Assembly (NCBI RefSeq): GCF_004125265.1
Contig: NZ_RDTE01000003.1
Span: 1-64,000, forward strand
Source: Streptomyces lydicus
GTDB lineage: Bacteria; Actinomycetota; Actinomycetes; Streptomycetales; Streptomycetaceae
Reading direction: 5' to 3'
DNA: 64,000 bases
Shown here piece after piece: positions 34,268 through 41,645 of the stretch (positions are counted from its first letter, which is position 1; every line of letters starts with the position of its first letter). The notes beneath the pieces were generated by a model, which saw only the letters and a list, made by a program, of their open reading frames with translations, made no database searches and was not told the DNA's origin. The position numbers were made by a program, and so were the translations under genes.

Positions 34268-35071
34268 ATGGCGTACGAAACGGCTGCCCCGCCCCCCGTC
34301 GGGCAGCGCGACAACCCCTCGCTGGCGACGGTGGTGGGCACCGAACTCGCCCGCAACAAGCGGGGATTCGTTCCCTGGTACCACATCCTCGCCCCTGTCA
34401 TCATCACCGTTCCGCTCTTCCTCGGCGCTCTCGGCTCCTCCGAGGCGAAGGCGGGCCAGACTTTCGAGGTGTTCCGCAATGTGACCCTGGAGTTCTGGGG
34501 CGTGCTGGTACCGATGACCGCGGGCCTGGCGGCGGCGCTGTCGGTCCGCGCCGACCAGGACGCCTGGCGGCTGCTGCTGTCGTACGGCGTGCCGCGCGGG
34601 CGGTACTTCGTCGGCAAGGTGGCCGCACTGGGGGTCCTGGGCTTTGTCTCCTCCACCGTGCTGCTGGTGATGCTCTCCCTCGGCGCAGTGATCAGCGGAC
34701 ATTTCCCCGAAGCCATGGGGACGGTGGTTGCGGCGGTCTATCTGCCCTGGCTGGTGGGTCTGTCCATGACGGCGCTGGCTGTGCTCGTCGCGGTGGTGTG
34801 GGGCATGGGCCCCAGCATCGGAGTGGGTGTCGCGAGCCTGCTGTCCGGGGCACTCGTTTCGGACAAGGTCTTCTGGTACGCCGTTCCGTTCGCCTGGCCG
34901 ATGCGGGTGGTGCTACCGCTGGCCGGAATCGGGCCCAACGGAGTGCCGCTGCCGAAGGACAGCCCGGTGACCGACATGTCGGCCATCCCGCTCGCCGTGG
35001 GCCTCTCCGTCGTGCTGACCGCGGTTCTGCTGTTCATCGGCCGTATGCACATGAACCGTAAGGAGATCTGA
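34268..35071 (+). CDS. Lantibiotic immunity ABC permease (LanE-like)
   Basis: A 267-residue membrane protein with about six transmembrane helices in the ABC-2 permease pattern: WYHILAPVIITVPLFLGALG, FWGVLVPMTAGLAAALSV, VAALGVLGFVSSTVLLVMLS, PWLVGLSMTALAVLVAVVWG, GVGVASLLSGALVS and the final VGLSVVLTAVLLFIG. ATG 34268 follows AGGAGAACAC. It is 2 bp from the ATPase gene at 35074. Position and type match the immunity permease of the LanEF(G) class that expels lantibiotic from the producer membrane. Transcribed from the GAACC/GCTAC promoter. Confidence 0.82.
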   Translation: MAYETAAPPPVGQRDNPSLATVVGTELARNKRGFVPWYHILAPVIITVPLFLGALGSSEAKAGQTFEVFRNVTLEFWGVLVPMTAGLAAALSVRADQDAWRLLLSYGVPRGRYFVGKVAALGVLGFVSSTVLLVMLSLGAVISGHFPEAMGTVVAAVYLPWLVGLSMTALAVLVAVVWGMGPSIGVGVASLLSGALVSDKVFWYAVPFAWPMRVVLPLAGIGPNGVPLPKDSPVTDMSAIPLAVGLSVVLTAVLLFIGRMHMNRKEI

Positions 35072-35073
35072 CC

Positions 35074-35823
35074 ATGACCACGGCGACACCGGGAACATCG
35101 GGCGCGTACACAGCGCCGGCACTCACGATCCGCCAGCTGCACAAGCATTACGGCTCGCACCGAGCCCTGGACGGTGTGGACCTCACGGTCAGCGCGGGAG
35201 AGGTCTACGGCCTGCTCGGGCCGAACGGCGCCGGTAAGACGACGCTCATGAAGGCTTTGCTGGGCCTGCAACGGCCGACGTCGGGCAGCATCCAGATTTT
35301 CGGCAGGCCCGTCGGGCGGGAGTCGCTGGCCGATGTCGGTGCCCTGATCGAAGTCCCCGGGCTGTGGCCGACGCTGACGGCCGACGAGACGCTGAAGGTG
35401 CACGCCAAGCTGCGCGGCGTACCCCAGGAGTGGATCGAACCGGCGCTGCGCCTGGTCAAGATGACCGACGCGCGGGGCCGGAAGGTCGGCGCGTACTCAC
35501 TCGGCATGCGCTGGCGACTGGGGATCGCCGTCGCACTGCTGGCCAGGCCGCGGCTGATCGTCCTTGACGAGCCCACCAACGGCCTCGACCCCGTCGGCAT
35601 CCGCGAGATGCGCGGGATCATCCGTTCGCTGGCCGGTGAGGGAGTAGCGGTGCTGATCGCCAGCCATCAGCTGGCAGAGGTCGCTCAGGTCTGCGACCGG
35701 GTGCACGTGCTGGCGGCCGGCCGCACACAGTACGAGGGCCCCCTGGCGGGGCTCGCCATCGACGGGGACGTGGAGGCCGGATTCTTCCGGCTGCTGGAAA
35801 CCGCCGATGCGGGCATCCGCTGA
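35074..35823 (+). CDS. Lantibiotic immunity ABC ATPase (LanF-like)
   Basis: A 249-residue ABC ATPase: Walker A GPNGAGKT (49-56), signature YSLGMRWRLGIAVALL (a degenerate SLGMR in place of LSGGQ, usual for BcrA/LanF-type ATPases), Walker B RLIVLDEPTNGLDPVG and switch His SHQLAEVAQVCD. It pairs with the permease directly upstream and probably powers self-protection against the lantibiotic. A clear hairpin ends the operon (35840-35874). Confidence 0.87.
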   Translation: MTTATPGTSGAYTAPALTIRQLHKHYGSHRALDGVDLTVSAGEVYGLLGPNGAGKTTLMKALLGLQRPTSGSIQIFGRPVGRESLADVGALIEVPGLWPTLTADETLKVHAKLRGVPQEWIEPALRLVKMTDARGRKVGAYSLGMRWRLGIAVALLARPRLIVLDEPTNGLDPVGIREMRGIIRSLAGEGVAVLIASHQLAEVAQVCDRVHVLAAGRTQYEGPLAGLAIDGDVEAGFFRLLETADAGIR

Positions 35824-35839
35824 CCGGCGGCGGGACGGT

Positions 35840-35874
35840 TGATGGCCCCGGGACTGAGCGTCACGGGGCCATCA
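35840..35874 (+). terminator. Terminator after immunity operon
   Basis: TGATGGCCCCG (35840-35850) pairs perfectly with CGGGGCCATCA (35864-35874) over a 13-base loop. It lies 17 bp beyond the ATPase stop and upstream of the converging LuxR gene's stop, so it may serve both strands. Confidence 0.8.
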
Positions 35875-35938
35875 GAGGGCCGGATACGCGAAAGGCGCAC
35901 GTCCAGGCGGCCCTTGGTGTGTCAGCAGGCGCGTGCCG

Positions 35939-36670
35939 TCAACGGGTCGGCTCAAGCCGAGCACGGCGCAGCGACATCAGTTCGGCACGGCTTCCGACGC
36001 CCAGATCGTCGTAAAGCCTGCGGATACGGCGGTACATGGACCGTTCGGAACAGAAGTAGCGCCGCGCAATCTCGGACACGGTGGTGGACGTGCAGAGCAG
36101 CCGCATCAACTCCGTGTCGTACGTGGGGAGGGTCGGTCTCAGCGGTGCTCCGGTGATGTGGGCCTCGCGGTCGACGTCGGTACGGGGCGCAGGCTCGCCG
36201 TCGTCGTTACCGTGGTGACGACCGCCCTGGTCGGCCGGGATGGCCTGGAGCCAGGTGGTGGTGGTCTCGGCGGGACTGGTCATGCGGTGCACCCGGAGCT
36301 GTGCGTAGAGCATGTCGATCTGGCTCTTGCCGGGTATGGCGAGGTTGAGCACGAAGTTCGCGCCGGAACGGATCGCGTAGTACGTCCGGTATCCCGAGAT
36401 GTCGCTTGTGACCGCGATGAGCAGTGACAACGGATGCCGCACCCGTATGGCGCGCAGTTCCTCGACCTGGAACTCGCTGGTGACCGGTAACAGCACCGGC
36501 AGATCGAGCGCGCGGCCGGGTGCGGTCAGATCCCCGCCGTCGACGAAGTCGATGCAGTCCAGGCCGGAACGGAGCGTGCTGAGAGGGGCGTGCGGTGAGT
36601 CGAAGTGTGCCTTGAGTCCGGAGTGGGCCAGGACGTGGAGCTCGGTGGTAGTCGAAGCGTGCTGATGCAA
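35939..36670 (-). CDS. LuxR-type regulator of lantibiotic cluster (PspR/MlbR-like)
   Basis: A 243-residue protein if TTG 36670 is used (GGGGGAAC 6 bases upstream); the frame is open to 36733. The N-terminal ~150 residues resemble a receiver-like fold without a clear phosphoacceptor site (LLIAVTSDISGYRTYYAIRS). The C-terminal LuxR HTH is LMRLLCTSTTVSEIARRYFC then SERSMYRRIRRLYDDLGVGS. In planosporicin and microbisporicin clusters such a regulator activates precursor-gene transcription. The tandem repeat at 41271-41288 upstream of lanA is its candidate target. No sigma-type promoter was seen in front of it. Confidence 0.75.
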   Translation of the reverse strand: MHQHASTTTELHVLAHSGLKAHFDSPHAPLSTLRSGLDCIDFVDGGDLTAPGRALDLPVLLPVTSEFQVEELRAIRVRHPLSLLIAVTSDISGYRTYYAIRSGANFVLNLAIPGKSQIDMLYAQLRVHRMTSPAETTTTWLQAIPADQGGRHHGNDDGEPAPRTDVDREAHITGAPLRPTLPTYDTELMRLLCTSTTVSEIARRYFCSERSMYRRIRRLYDDLGVGSRAELMSLRRARLEPTR

Positions 36671-36780
36671 GGCGATGTTCCCCCGTAATGTTGATCCCCG
36701 TGTTGTTCGTCCCGTGGTCAGTGGGCGACGCAATGCCCTGGATCACACTCGCGTTCGGCGCAGGACCCGCCAGTGTCCGG

Positions 36781-37176
36781 TCATCTGCCGACCCGGCAGA
36801 GCTTCAGGGTCTTGCTGAGCAGTGAGCCGAGGCTCACCTTGTCACCGCTGTCGCCGGATACGCGCACCGGATCGATGTCGCTGTAACCGGCATGCCGGGC
36901 ACGGTCGTTGAGCGCGTATGTCGTGCCGTCCGGGACGGTGATGACGGCTTGGTCGCCCTTGCGACACTCGGCGGTGCCGTGGTCGACCGTCAACGGCCAG
37001 GTGTAGCCGAGATTCTTCTCGCTGATCTGCTGCTTGGTAGCGGTCGGGCTGGGCAGCGGTACGGGATCCTTGGTGTCGGGGTCGCTGCGGCTGTTGCCCC
37101 CGCAGGCGGTCAGGGCCAGCAGCGCCAGCCCCGTCAAGGCTGAGGCCACGGTAAAACACCGGCTATTCGTGATCAC
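36781..37176 (-). CDS. Lipoprotein (LanQ-like, DUF2511-type), probable immunity factor
   Basis: A 131-residue lipoprotein precursor: signal segment [15 protein letters not shown] with lipobox LTAC (Cys25), Ser/Asp/Pro-rich linker, then a compact domain [20 protein letters not shown] and [20 protein letters not shown] ending KLCRV. This domain looks like DUF2511. The planosporicin-type clusters carry a lipoprotein, Q, that shields the producer. Here it is the last gene after the three ABC genes, 7 bp from the ATPase stop. Confidence 0.75.
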   Translation of the reverse strand: MITNSRCFTVASALTGLALLALTACGGNSRSDPDTKDPVPLPSPTATKQQISEKNLGYTWPLTVDHGTAECRKGDQAVITVPDGTTYALNDRARHAGYSDIDPVRVSGDSGDKVSLGSLLSKTLKLCRVGR

Positions 37177-37183
37177 TTGTCGG

Positions 37184-38089
37184 CTACCTCACTGTCGGAG
37201 TGCTGGTGCGGTGGGCCCCGCCGTCGGCGCCGAGCAGGGCGGCGTAACCGTCCTCGATCGACGGCTCGACCGGACGGGCCCCGGCGGGCGGAGTGGTCGT
37301 GACGATGCGGTACTCAGTCCCCCCGGCGGTGGTCACGGCGCTCACCACCTCGGCGCCGGGCGGCGGCCCGCCGGTGGGGCCGGTGGCCTGGCACATGTAC
37401 GTGCAGCCCGCGGCCTGGCTGACCAGAGCGGTGGTGGCGTCGTGGAAGACCAGCCGGCCGGAGGCGAGCACCGCCACTTCGGGGCAGGTCTGGGCGACGT
37501 CGTCGAGGATGTGGGTGGACAGCAGTACGGTGCGGCCGCGGCCGAGTCCGGCGAGCAGCGCGCGAAAACGCATCCGTTCGTGCGGGTCGAGGCCGGTGGT
37601 GGGCTCGTCCACGATCAGGACGGACGGGGCGCCCATCAGCGCTTGCGCGATGCCGACCCTGCGCTTCATGCCACCGGAGAACCCGGCCAGCCGCTCGCCG
37701 GCCCGCTCGTCCAGGCCGACCTCGGCGATCCGGTCGTCGACCTGACGGCGGCGTTCGCGCTTGTCGTGGATGCCCTTGAGTACGCCGATGTAGTCGAGGA
37801 ACTCACGTGTGGTCAGGTCGGGGTAGAGGGACAGCTCCTGCGGCAGATAGCCCAGGGTGCGCTTGACGGCGATGAGTCCGGCGCCGGTCGACAGATCGTG
37901 CCCGGCGACGAGCACCCGCCCGGAGGTGGGCCGCAGCACACCGGTGAGGATGCGCAACAGGGTTGTCTTGCCCGCGCCGTTGGCGCCCAGCAGTCCGACG
38001 GTGCCGCTCTCGATGTGGAGGTCGAGGGTGTCCAGCGCGCGGCGGCCGCCGGGGTGGACCATCGTCAGTCGCTCAGTGGTGATGTTCAT
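37184..38089 (-). CDS. ABC transporter ATPase of sigma-controlled operon
   Basis: A 301-residue ATPase: Walker A GANGAGKT (35-42), Q-loop [15 protein letters not shown], signature [16 protein letters not shown], Walker [18 protein letters not shown]-switch [12 protein letters not shown], plus a ~70-residue C-terminal domain. Its ATG overlaps the end of the upstream permease by 4 nt. With two permeases and a lipoprotein it forms an operon like yzQ of planosporicin/microbisporicin clusters, thought to assist export or immunity. Confidence 0.85.
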   Translation of the reverse strand: MNITTERLTMVHPGGRRALDTLDLHIESGTVGLLGANGAGKTTLLRILTGVLRPTSGRVLVAGHDLSTGAGLIAVKRTLGYLPQELSLYPDLTTREFLDYIGVLKGIHDKRERRRQVDDRIAEVGLDERAGERLAGFSGGMKRRVGIAQALMGAPSVLIVDEPTTGLDPHERMRFRALLAGLGRGRTVLLSTHILDDVAQTCPEVAVLASGRLVFHDATTALVSQAAGCTYMCQATGPTGGPPPGAEVVSAVTTAGGTEYRIVTTTPPAGARPVEPSIEDGYAALLGADGGAHRTSTPTVR

Positions 38090-38880
38090 GATGCTCCGTG
38101 TCGTCTGATGCGGGCGACGAGATGGCCGAGCGCGTAGCAGGCCGCAGCCATCGCGAGGACGAGGGCGACGTTCAGCAGCGCGGTCGCGTCACTGACCGCG
38201 GGACGCAGCGCTCCGGTGCCCTGCCTGGCCGCCCACACCTCGGGTGCGCGCGCCCAGGCGACCAGCGGATAGCCGCCGAGCGGCGAGAAGACGGTGCCGG
38301 TCGCCGTGGGCAGCGGCGAGAAGTTCGGCGGGAAGTGGCAGGCCCACAGCCACACCGCGACCGTGACGGCGCGCGCCGCGGCCACCGGAAGCAATACGCC
38401 GAGCAGTCCGGCGAACGCGGTGACCAGCAGCGCCGCCGGGAGCACAGCCGTCACCAGCGAGACCACCGCCGAGCCGAACGGCGCGATGGAGCCCCCGGTC
38501 ACCGAGACCACCGCGGCGTACAGCAGGAAAGAGGCGGCGACCGGCGCCAGAGCGGTCAGCAGCGGGCCGCCCAGAGTCCCGGCGGTCCGGGGAAGCGGTC
38601 CGGCGGGGGTGGCGGTCAGCAGCTCGGTCATGCCGCGCGCTTCGAGGCCGCGGCGCAGCCGGTCGGCGAGCGCGATGCCCACGCCGAGCGTGCAGAAGGT
38701 GTTGACGAGCACCGCGGCCGCGCCGGCCCGGGCGGCCGGGTCGTGGTGTCCGGTGACGACGGGCGAGGTCGCGGCCAGCAGCAGGCTGAGCAGGGCCAGG
38801 GGCAGCACCGCACCCCATACGGCCTTGCGGCGGGCCGCCATCAAAGCCTCGTAGCGCAGGGTCCACAGCAGGGCGGTCAT
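38086..38880 (-). CDS. ABC permease, second of pair
   Basis: A 264-residue protein, MTALLWTLRYEALMAARRKA, then about six hydrophobic helices (VLPLALLSLLLAATSPVV, GTLGGPLLTALAPVAASFLL, ALLVTAFAGLLGVLLPVAA, VALVLAMAAACYALGHLVA). ABC-2-like. Start ATG overlaps the stop of the upstream permease, end overlaps the ATPase start; translation is coupled through all three genes. Confidence 0.8.
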   Translation of the reverse strand: MTALLWTLRYEALMAARRKAVWGAVLPLALLSLLLAATSPVVTGHHDPAARAGAAAVLVNTFCTLGVGIALADRLRRGLEARGMTELLTATPAGPLPRTAGTLGGPLLTALAPVAASFLLYAAVVSVTGGSIAPFGSAVVSLVTAVLPAALLVTAFAGLLGVLLPVAAARAVTVAVWLWACHFPPNFSPLPTATGTVFSPLGGYPLVAWARAPEVWAARQGTGALRPAVSDATALLNVALVLAMAAACYALGHLVARIRRHGAS

Positions 38881-39521
38881 CACGCCTCCCCAGGGCCGAA
38901 GTGGGCACCGGCGCCGTGGCCGAGACGGGCACCGGAGCGTCCGCCCGGGCCGAGTGCACGCAGCGCCAGCGCGGTCAGCCAGACGCCGGCCAGCAGAGCC
39001 GGAAGCGCCTGCCCTGCTCCTTCCGGCACCACCCGGTCGATCAGCAGCAGCTTGGCCAGGACGGCCGCGACGACCAGTCCGGTGGCGGACGCGGCCGATC
39101 CGGTCCGAACCGTCGCCCACACCGCACCACCGCTCAGCAGCACGGTCAGACCGGCCAGCTCCAGCAGTACGGCCATGGGGGCGAGGGGGTGGCCGGTGGC
39201 CGCGACCAGGCCCACCAGGGCGGGGGCGGCGACCGCGGTGACGGAGGCGGGCCAGGCCAGACGGCGAGCGACGGTGCGCGGGTAGGGGGTGGGCAGCGAC
39301 AGATGAAGTTCCAGCATCGGCTCCCGTGCCACCGCCGCCGCACAGGCCAGTGCCGTGGCGGCGGGGAGCGCGCAGCTCAGCAGCGCACGTCCCAAGACCG
39401 TTCCGCCGCCAGGACCCGCGGCCACCGCCGCGTATGCAAGGAGCACCGCCAGACCCGGCAGTATGAAGGCCTGTCTTCCGCAGCGGCGCACTTCGTGAGC
39501 CCACCACGTCCCAGCGGTCAT
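38880..39521 (-). CDS. ABC permease, first of pair
   Basis: A 213-residue membrane protein, MTAGTWWAHEVRRCGRQAFI followed by five to six helices (LPGLAVLLAYAAVAAG, LLSCALPAATALACAAAVA, VTAVAAPALVGLVAA, VLLELAGLTVLLSGGAVWAT, TGLVVAAVLAKLLL, LLAGVWLTALALRAL). It lacks ABC-2 signatures but its place before the second permease and ATPase, with overlaps, makes it part of the same transporter. First gene after the GAACC/GCTAC promoter at 39629-39653. Confidence 0.78.
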   Translation of the reverse strand: MTAGTWWAHEVRRCGRQAFILPGLAVLLAYAAVAAGPGGGTVLGRALLSCALPAATALACAAAVAREPMLELHLSLPTPYPRTVARRLAWPASVTAVAAPALVGLVAATGHPLAPMAVLLELAGLTVLLSGGAVWATVRTGSAASATGLVVAAVLAKLLLIDRVVPEGAGQALPALLAGVWLTALALRALGPGGRSGARLGHGAGAHFGPGEA

Positions 39522-39628
39522 GTCGCAGCTCCTCCCGTTGTTCCCCTGCCTCTCGGTGAGCGCGGGGTGGCACCGCCGCTCGCAGCGTGCTACGGGGGGA
39601 CGGCTGCGAGCGGCGGTGCACCCTGTAC

Positions 39629-39653
39629 GTAGCGGCCGAGTCCGTAGTGGTTC
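39629..39653 (-). promoter_or_regulatory. ECF-sigma promoter of the second ABC operon
   Basis: On the minus strand GAACC (39653-39649), 15 bases, GCTAC (39633-39629). Same form as the promoter at 34204-34228. It sits between the anti-sigma gene's stop and the first permease start (39521), leaving a leader of about 100 bases. Confidence 0.75.
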
Positions 39654-39667
39654 ACACACGTGCCCCG

Positions 39668-40606
39668 CTACGCCAGCGTGGCCTCGCCGAACGACCTCAT
39701 GGTGGAGGCAGCCCATCCCAGCAGGACCACGGCCAGCGCCATGGTCCACGGCGTCGTCGACAGCAGCGGGTCCAACAACGCATCGATCGGTGTGGTGAGC
39801 ACGCCGCCCGGCCCGCTCACCACGCCCAGGATCCACAACGCGCCCCCCGCCGCCGCGCCCACCGCCGGAGCGAACCGGACGGCCAAGGCGAGCGCGAGCG
39901 ACGCGGTCAGCAACGACTGGCCGAGCCAGCTTGCGACCACCGCCCACCATCCGGGTCCCTGCACCAGCGCCGAACAGGCCATCGCGAGCGCCAGGTCGAC
40001 GCAGAGCACCACGGTCAGCCTGGCCAGGAACACCGCCGCGGGCGGCACCGGCAGGGTGAACAGCAGCTCACGCCGTGGGTCTCGGCGCGGCGAGGCCACG
40101 ATCAGCGCTCCCAACAGCACCAGCAGCACCGCCACCGCACCGAACAGGCGCACGCCGAGCCGTTCCTGTACATGCGCCGACGACAGAAGAGCCGCGCCGA
40201 CGAAGCCGACCGCGCTCAGTGGCGCCCACATCCTGGGCATCAGCACGGCCTGTCGCAGCGCCAGCTGCCAGGCCGTCCGCCAGGGCCGGGCGAGACCGGG
40301 GGCGCGCCCGGTGCCCGTGACCGGGTCGGTATCCGCTTCATCGACGGAGACCGGAACGGTGGAGCGCGGCTGACTTGCGCCGGAGGGACCGGCAGCGGCC
40401 AGCGCGGGCCCCAGCAGGGCATCGAAGGACGGCACGGAGACGGTCTGTTCCGCTGCCTCCGCGCGCGCCGCGCCCTTGATGCCCTGCCAGACTGCCATCC
40501 TTGTACGGCAGTCGGCACAGCCGTCCAAGTGCCGCCGGTGGCTCGGGGCGACGGTTCCGGGGCATGCCAGACGCGCCAAGACGTCGTCCGCGAAGTGTTC
40601 GTTCAT
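39668..40606 (-). CDS. Membrane anti-sigma factor (PspW/MlbW-like)
   Basis: A 312-residue protein. The N-terminal zinc-binding anti-sigma motif is H26-x3-C30-x2-C33 in HLDGCADC. After a cytoplasmic linker to about 120 there are six hydrophobic segments (PLSAVGFVGAALLSSA, LFGAVAVLLVLLGALIVAS, VFLARLTVVLCVDLALAMAC and others). The ATG overlaps the sigma gene stop (ATGA), the usual sigma/anti-sigma coupling. It probably holds the sigma factor at the membrane until the lantibiotic or envelope stress releases it. The trigger is inferred from the planosporicin model. Confidence 0.85.
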   Translation of the reverse strand: MNEHFADDVLARLACPGTVAPSHRRHLDGCADCRTRMAVWQGIKGAARAEAAEQTVSVPSFDALLGPALAAAGPSGASQPRSTVPVSVDEADTDPVTGTGRAPGLARPWRTAWQLALRQAVLMPRMWAPLSAVGFVGAALLSSAHVQERLGVRLFGAVAVLLVLLGALIVASPRRDPRRELLFTLPVPPAAVFLARLTVVLCVDLALAMACSALVQGPGWWAVVASWLGQSLLTASLALALAVRFAPAVGAAAGGALWILGVVSGPGGVLTTPIDALLDPLLSTTPWTMALAVVLLGWAASTMRSFGEATLA

Positions 40607-41160
40607 CGTCGTCCCGTTCCTTCCAGCCGCGAGGCGGCGAGCATGCTACCCAGTCGCCTTCGCGCGTGGGACATCCGGCTTTTGACGGTACCCACCGGGA
40701 TGGCGAGCGCGGTGGCCACTTCCGGGTAGGCCATCTCCTCGACCAGCACCAGCGCGAGGACCTCGCGCAGATGCTCAGGAAGGGCGCGCACGGCTGCCCG
40801 TAGCGCGGTGTGCTCGGACTCCACCACGATCTGGTCCTCGACGCTCGGCGCCGGGTCGGCCACGTCCTGAGCCTCGGCCAGGTCCGCCAGTTGCGGCCGG
40901 GATCTGCGGAGCTGGTTGTGGGCCTGCCGTCGGGCCACGCCCATGAGCCAGCCCCGTACGGAGGATTCGCCGCGGAATCCTTCAGCCGAGCGCCATACGG
41001 CCAGCCAGGTCTCCTGCAGGATCTCCTCGGACACGCCCTGGTCCGAGGTGAGTCTGCGGATGAGGCGGAGCATGGCGGCAGCATGCCTCTCGTAGAGGGC
41101 CCGTAGGGCGGTCTGGTCGCCGTGGGCGACGGCGGTAAGCAGAGCTTCGTCCGAACTCAC
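40603..41160 (-). CDS. ECF sigma factor of lantibiotic cluster (PspX/MlbX-like)
   Basis: A 185-residue ECF sigma factor. Region 2: ALYERHAAAMLRLIRRLTSD with ILQETWLAVWRSAEGFRGES and WLMGVARRQAHNQLRR. Region 4: LRAAVRALPEHLREVLALVL, then YPEVATALAIPVGTVKSRMS HTH. No extra domain. Its own promoter at 41170-41194 (GAACC-N15-GATAC) fits the same consensus, so positive autoregulation is likely, with the predicted transcript start only a few bases before the ATG (near-leaderless). Confidence 0.9.
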   Translation of the reverse strand: MSSDEALLTAVAHGDQTALRALYERHAAAMLRLIRRLTSDQGVSEEILQETWLAVWRSAEGFRGESSVRGWLMGVARRQAHNQLRRSRPQLADLAEAQDVADPAPSVEDQIVVESEHTALRAAVRALPEHLREVLALVLVEEMAYPEVATALAIPVGTVKSRMSHARRRLGSMLAASRLEGTGRR

Positions 41161-41169
41161 ACCACGTAC

Positions 41170-41194
41170 GTATCAAGAAAGCGCTGTTCGGTTC
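41170..41194 (-). promoter_or_regulatory. ECF-sigma promoter of the sigma/anti-sigma operon
   Basis: Minus strand GAACC (41194-41190), 15 bases, GATAC (41174-41170), one base off the GCTAC seen at the two other sites. A start about 7 bases downstream would fall within 5 bases of the ATG at 41160. Confidence 0.7.
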
Positions 41195-41268
41195 ACTCTT
41201 CGTCGGCACGATCCTCGATTTTCGGCCGTAGGTGCCGGGGCAACCGCCGCACCGCGGCTCTCGTGGCA

Positions 41269-41299
41269 CCGAACTGCCAGAACTGCCAAGCGAGTTCGG
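41269..41299 (+). promoter_or_regulatory. Tandem and inverted repeat upstream of lanA, candidate LuxR site
   Basis: GAACTGCCAGAACTGCCA (41271-41288) is a perfect 9-bp tandem repeat, and CCGAACT (41269-41275) is repeated inverted as AGTTCGG (41293-41299). It lies about 90-120 bp before the lanA start, where an activator site would be expected. No GAACC-N15-GCTAC promoter is present for lanA, consistent with control by the LuxR protein. Confidence 0.45.
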
Positions 41300-41387
41300 A
41301 CCTATTGATCCGTCGCGGACAGCCGTGATTGCGTGATTACGGATCGCGATTCACGAACAAACATTCGGTTTCTACGGAGGAGTCAAC

Positions 41388-41558
41388 ATGGGCTTAAAGG
41401 CCCCCGCTCAGGCGCAGAACGGCGCGAACCTGTTCGACCTCGACCTGGAGATCGGCGTGGAGAAGTCCGTCGCCGGCCCGGCCATCACAAGCATCTCGTT
41501 CTGCACCCCGGGCTGCACCAGCGACGGTGGCGGCTCCGGCTGCAGCCACTGCTGCTGA
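41388..41558 (+). CDS. lanA: Class I lantibiotic precursor, planosporicin-like
   Basis: A 56-residue prepeptide with GGAGGAG 6-7 bases before the ATG. The 32-residue leader contains FDLDLEI, the class I leader box for LanB/LanC, and ends VAGPA. The 24-residue core starts ITSISFCTPGC and ends GGGSGCSHCC, with five Cys and eight Ser/Thr, enough for five (methyl)lanthionine rings. As I remember planosporicin (core start ITSVSWCTPGC), this core differs at positions 4 (V to I), 6 (W to F) and 14 (E to D). CTPGC is shared with nisin and microbisporicin and suits lipid II binding. No LanD decarboxylase, halogenase or P450 is in the window, so a free C-terminal carboxyl and unmodified Phe6 are expected. 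It is followed by an attenuator-like hairpin. Confidence 0.95.
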   Translation: MGLKAPAQAQNGANLFDLDLEIGVEKSVAGPAITSISFCTPGCTSDGGGSGCSHCC

Positions 41559-41568
41559 CGGCACGTAT

Positions 41569-41600
41569 CCGTGGGGCCGGGCGGGCGCCCGGCCCCACGG
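41569..41600 (+). terminator. Perfect hairpin between lanA and lanB (attenuator)
   Basis: CCGTGGGGCCGGGCG (41569-41583) and CGCCCGGCCCCACGG (41586-41600) pair perfectly over a 2-base gap. It lies 10 bp after the lanA stop and 45 bp before lanB. Partial termination here, common in lantibiotic operons, would give excess precursor mRNA, and the stem could also protect its 3' end. Confidence 0.8.
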
Positions 41601-41645
41601 GCTGCTCCCGGGAACGCAGGGGTAAGGAAGAGAAGGGGGACACCC

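Noticed and set aside
34204..36733. A GAACC-N15-GCTAC promoter in front of the LuxR gene
   Set aside because: No GAACC on the minus strand between 36670 and 36860; its control is probably different.
41571..41645. Earlier in-frame start of LanB
   Set aside because: This stretch is the lanA-lanB hairpin; GTG 41646 has a ribosome binding site and fits LanB N-termini.
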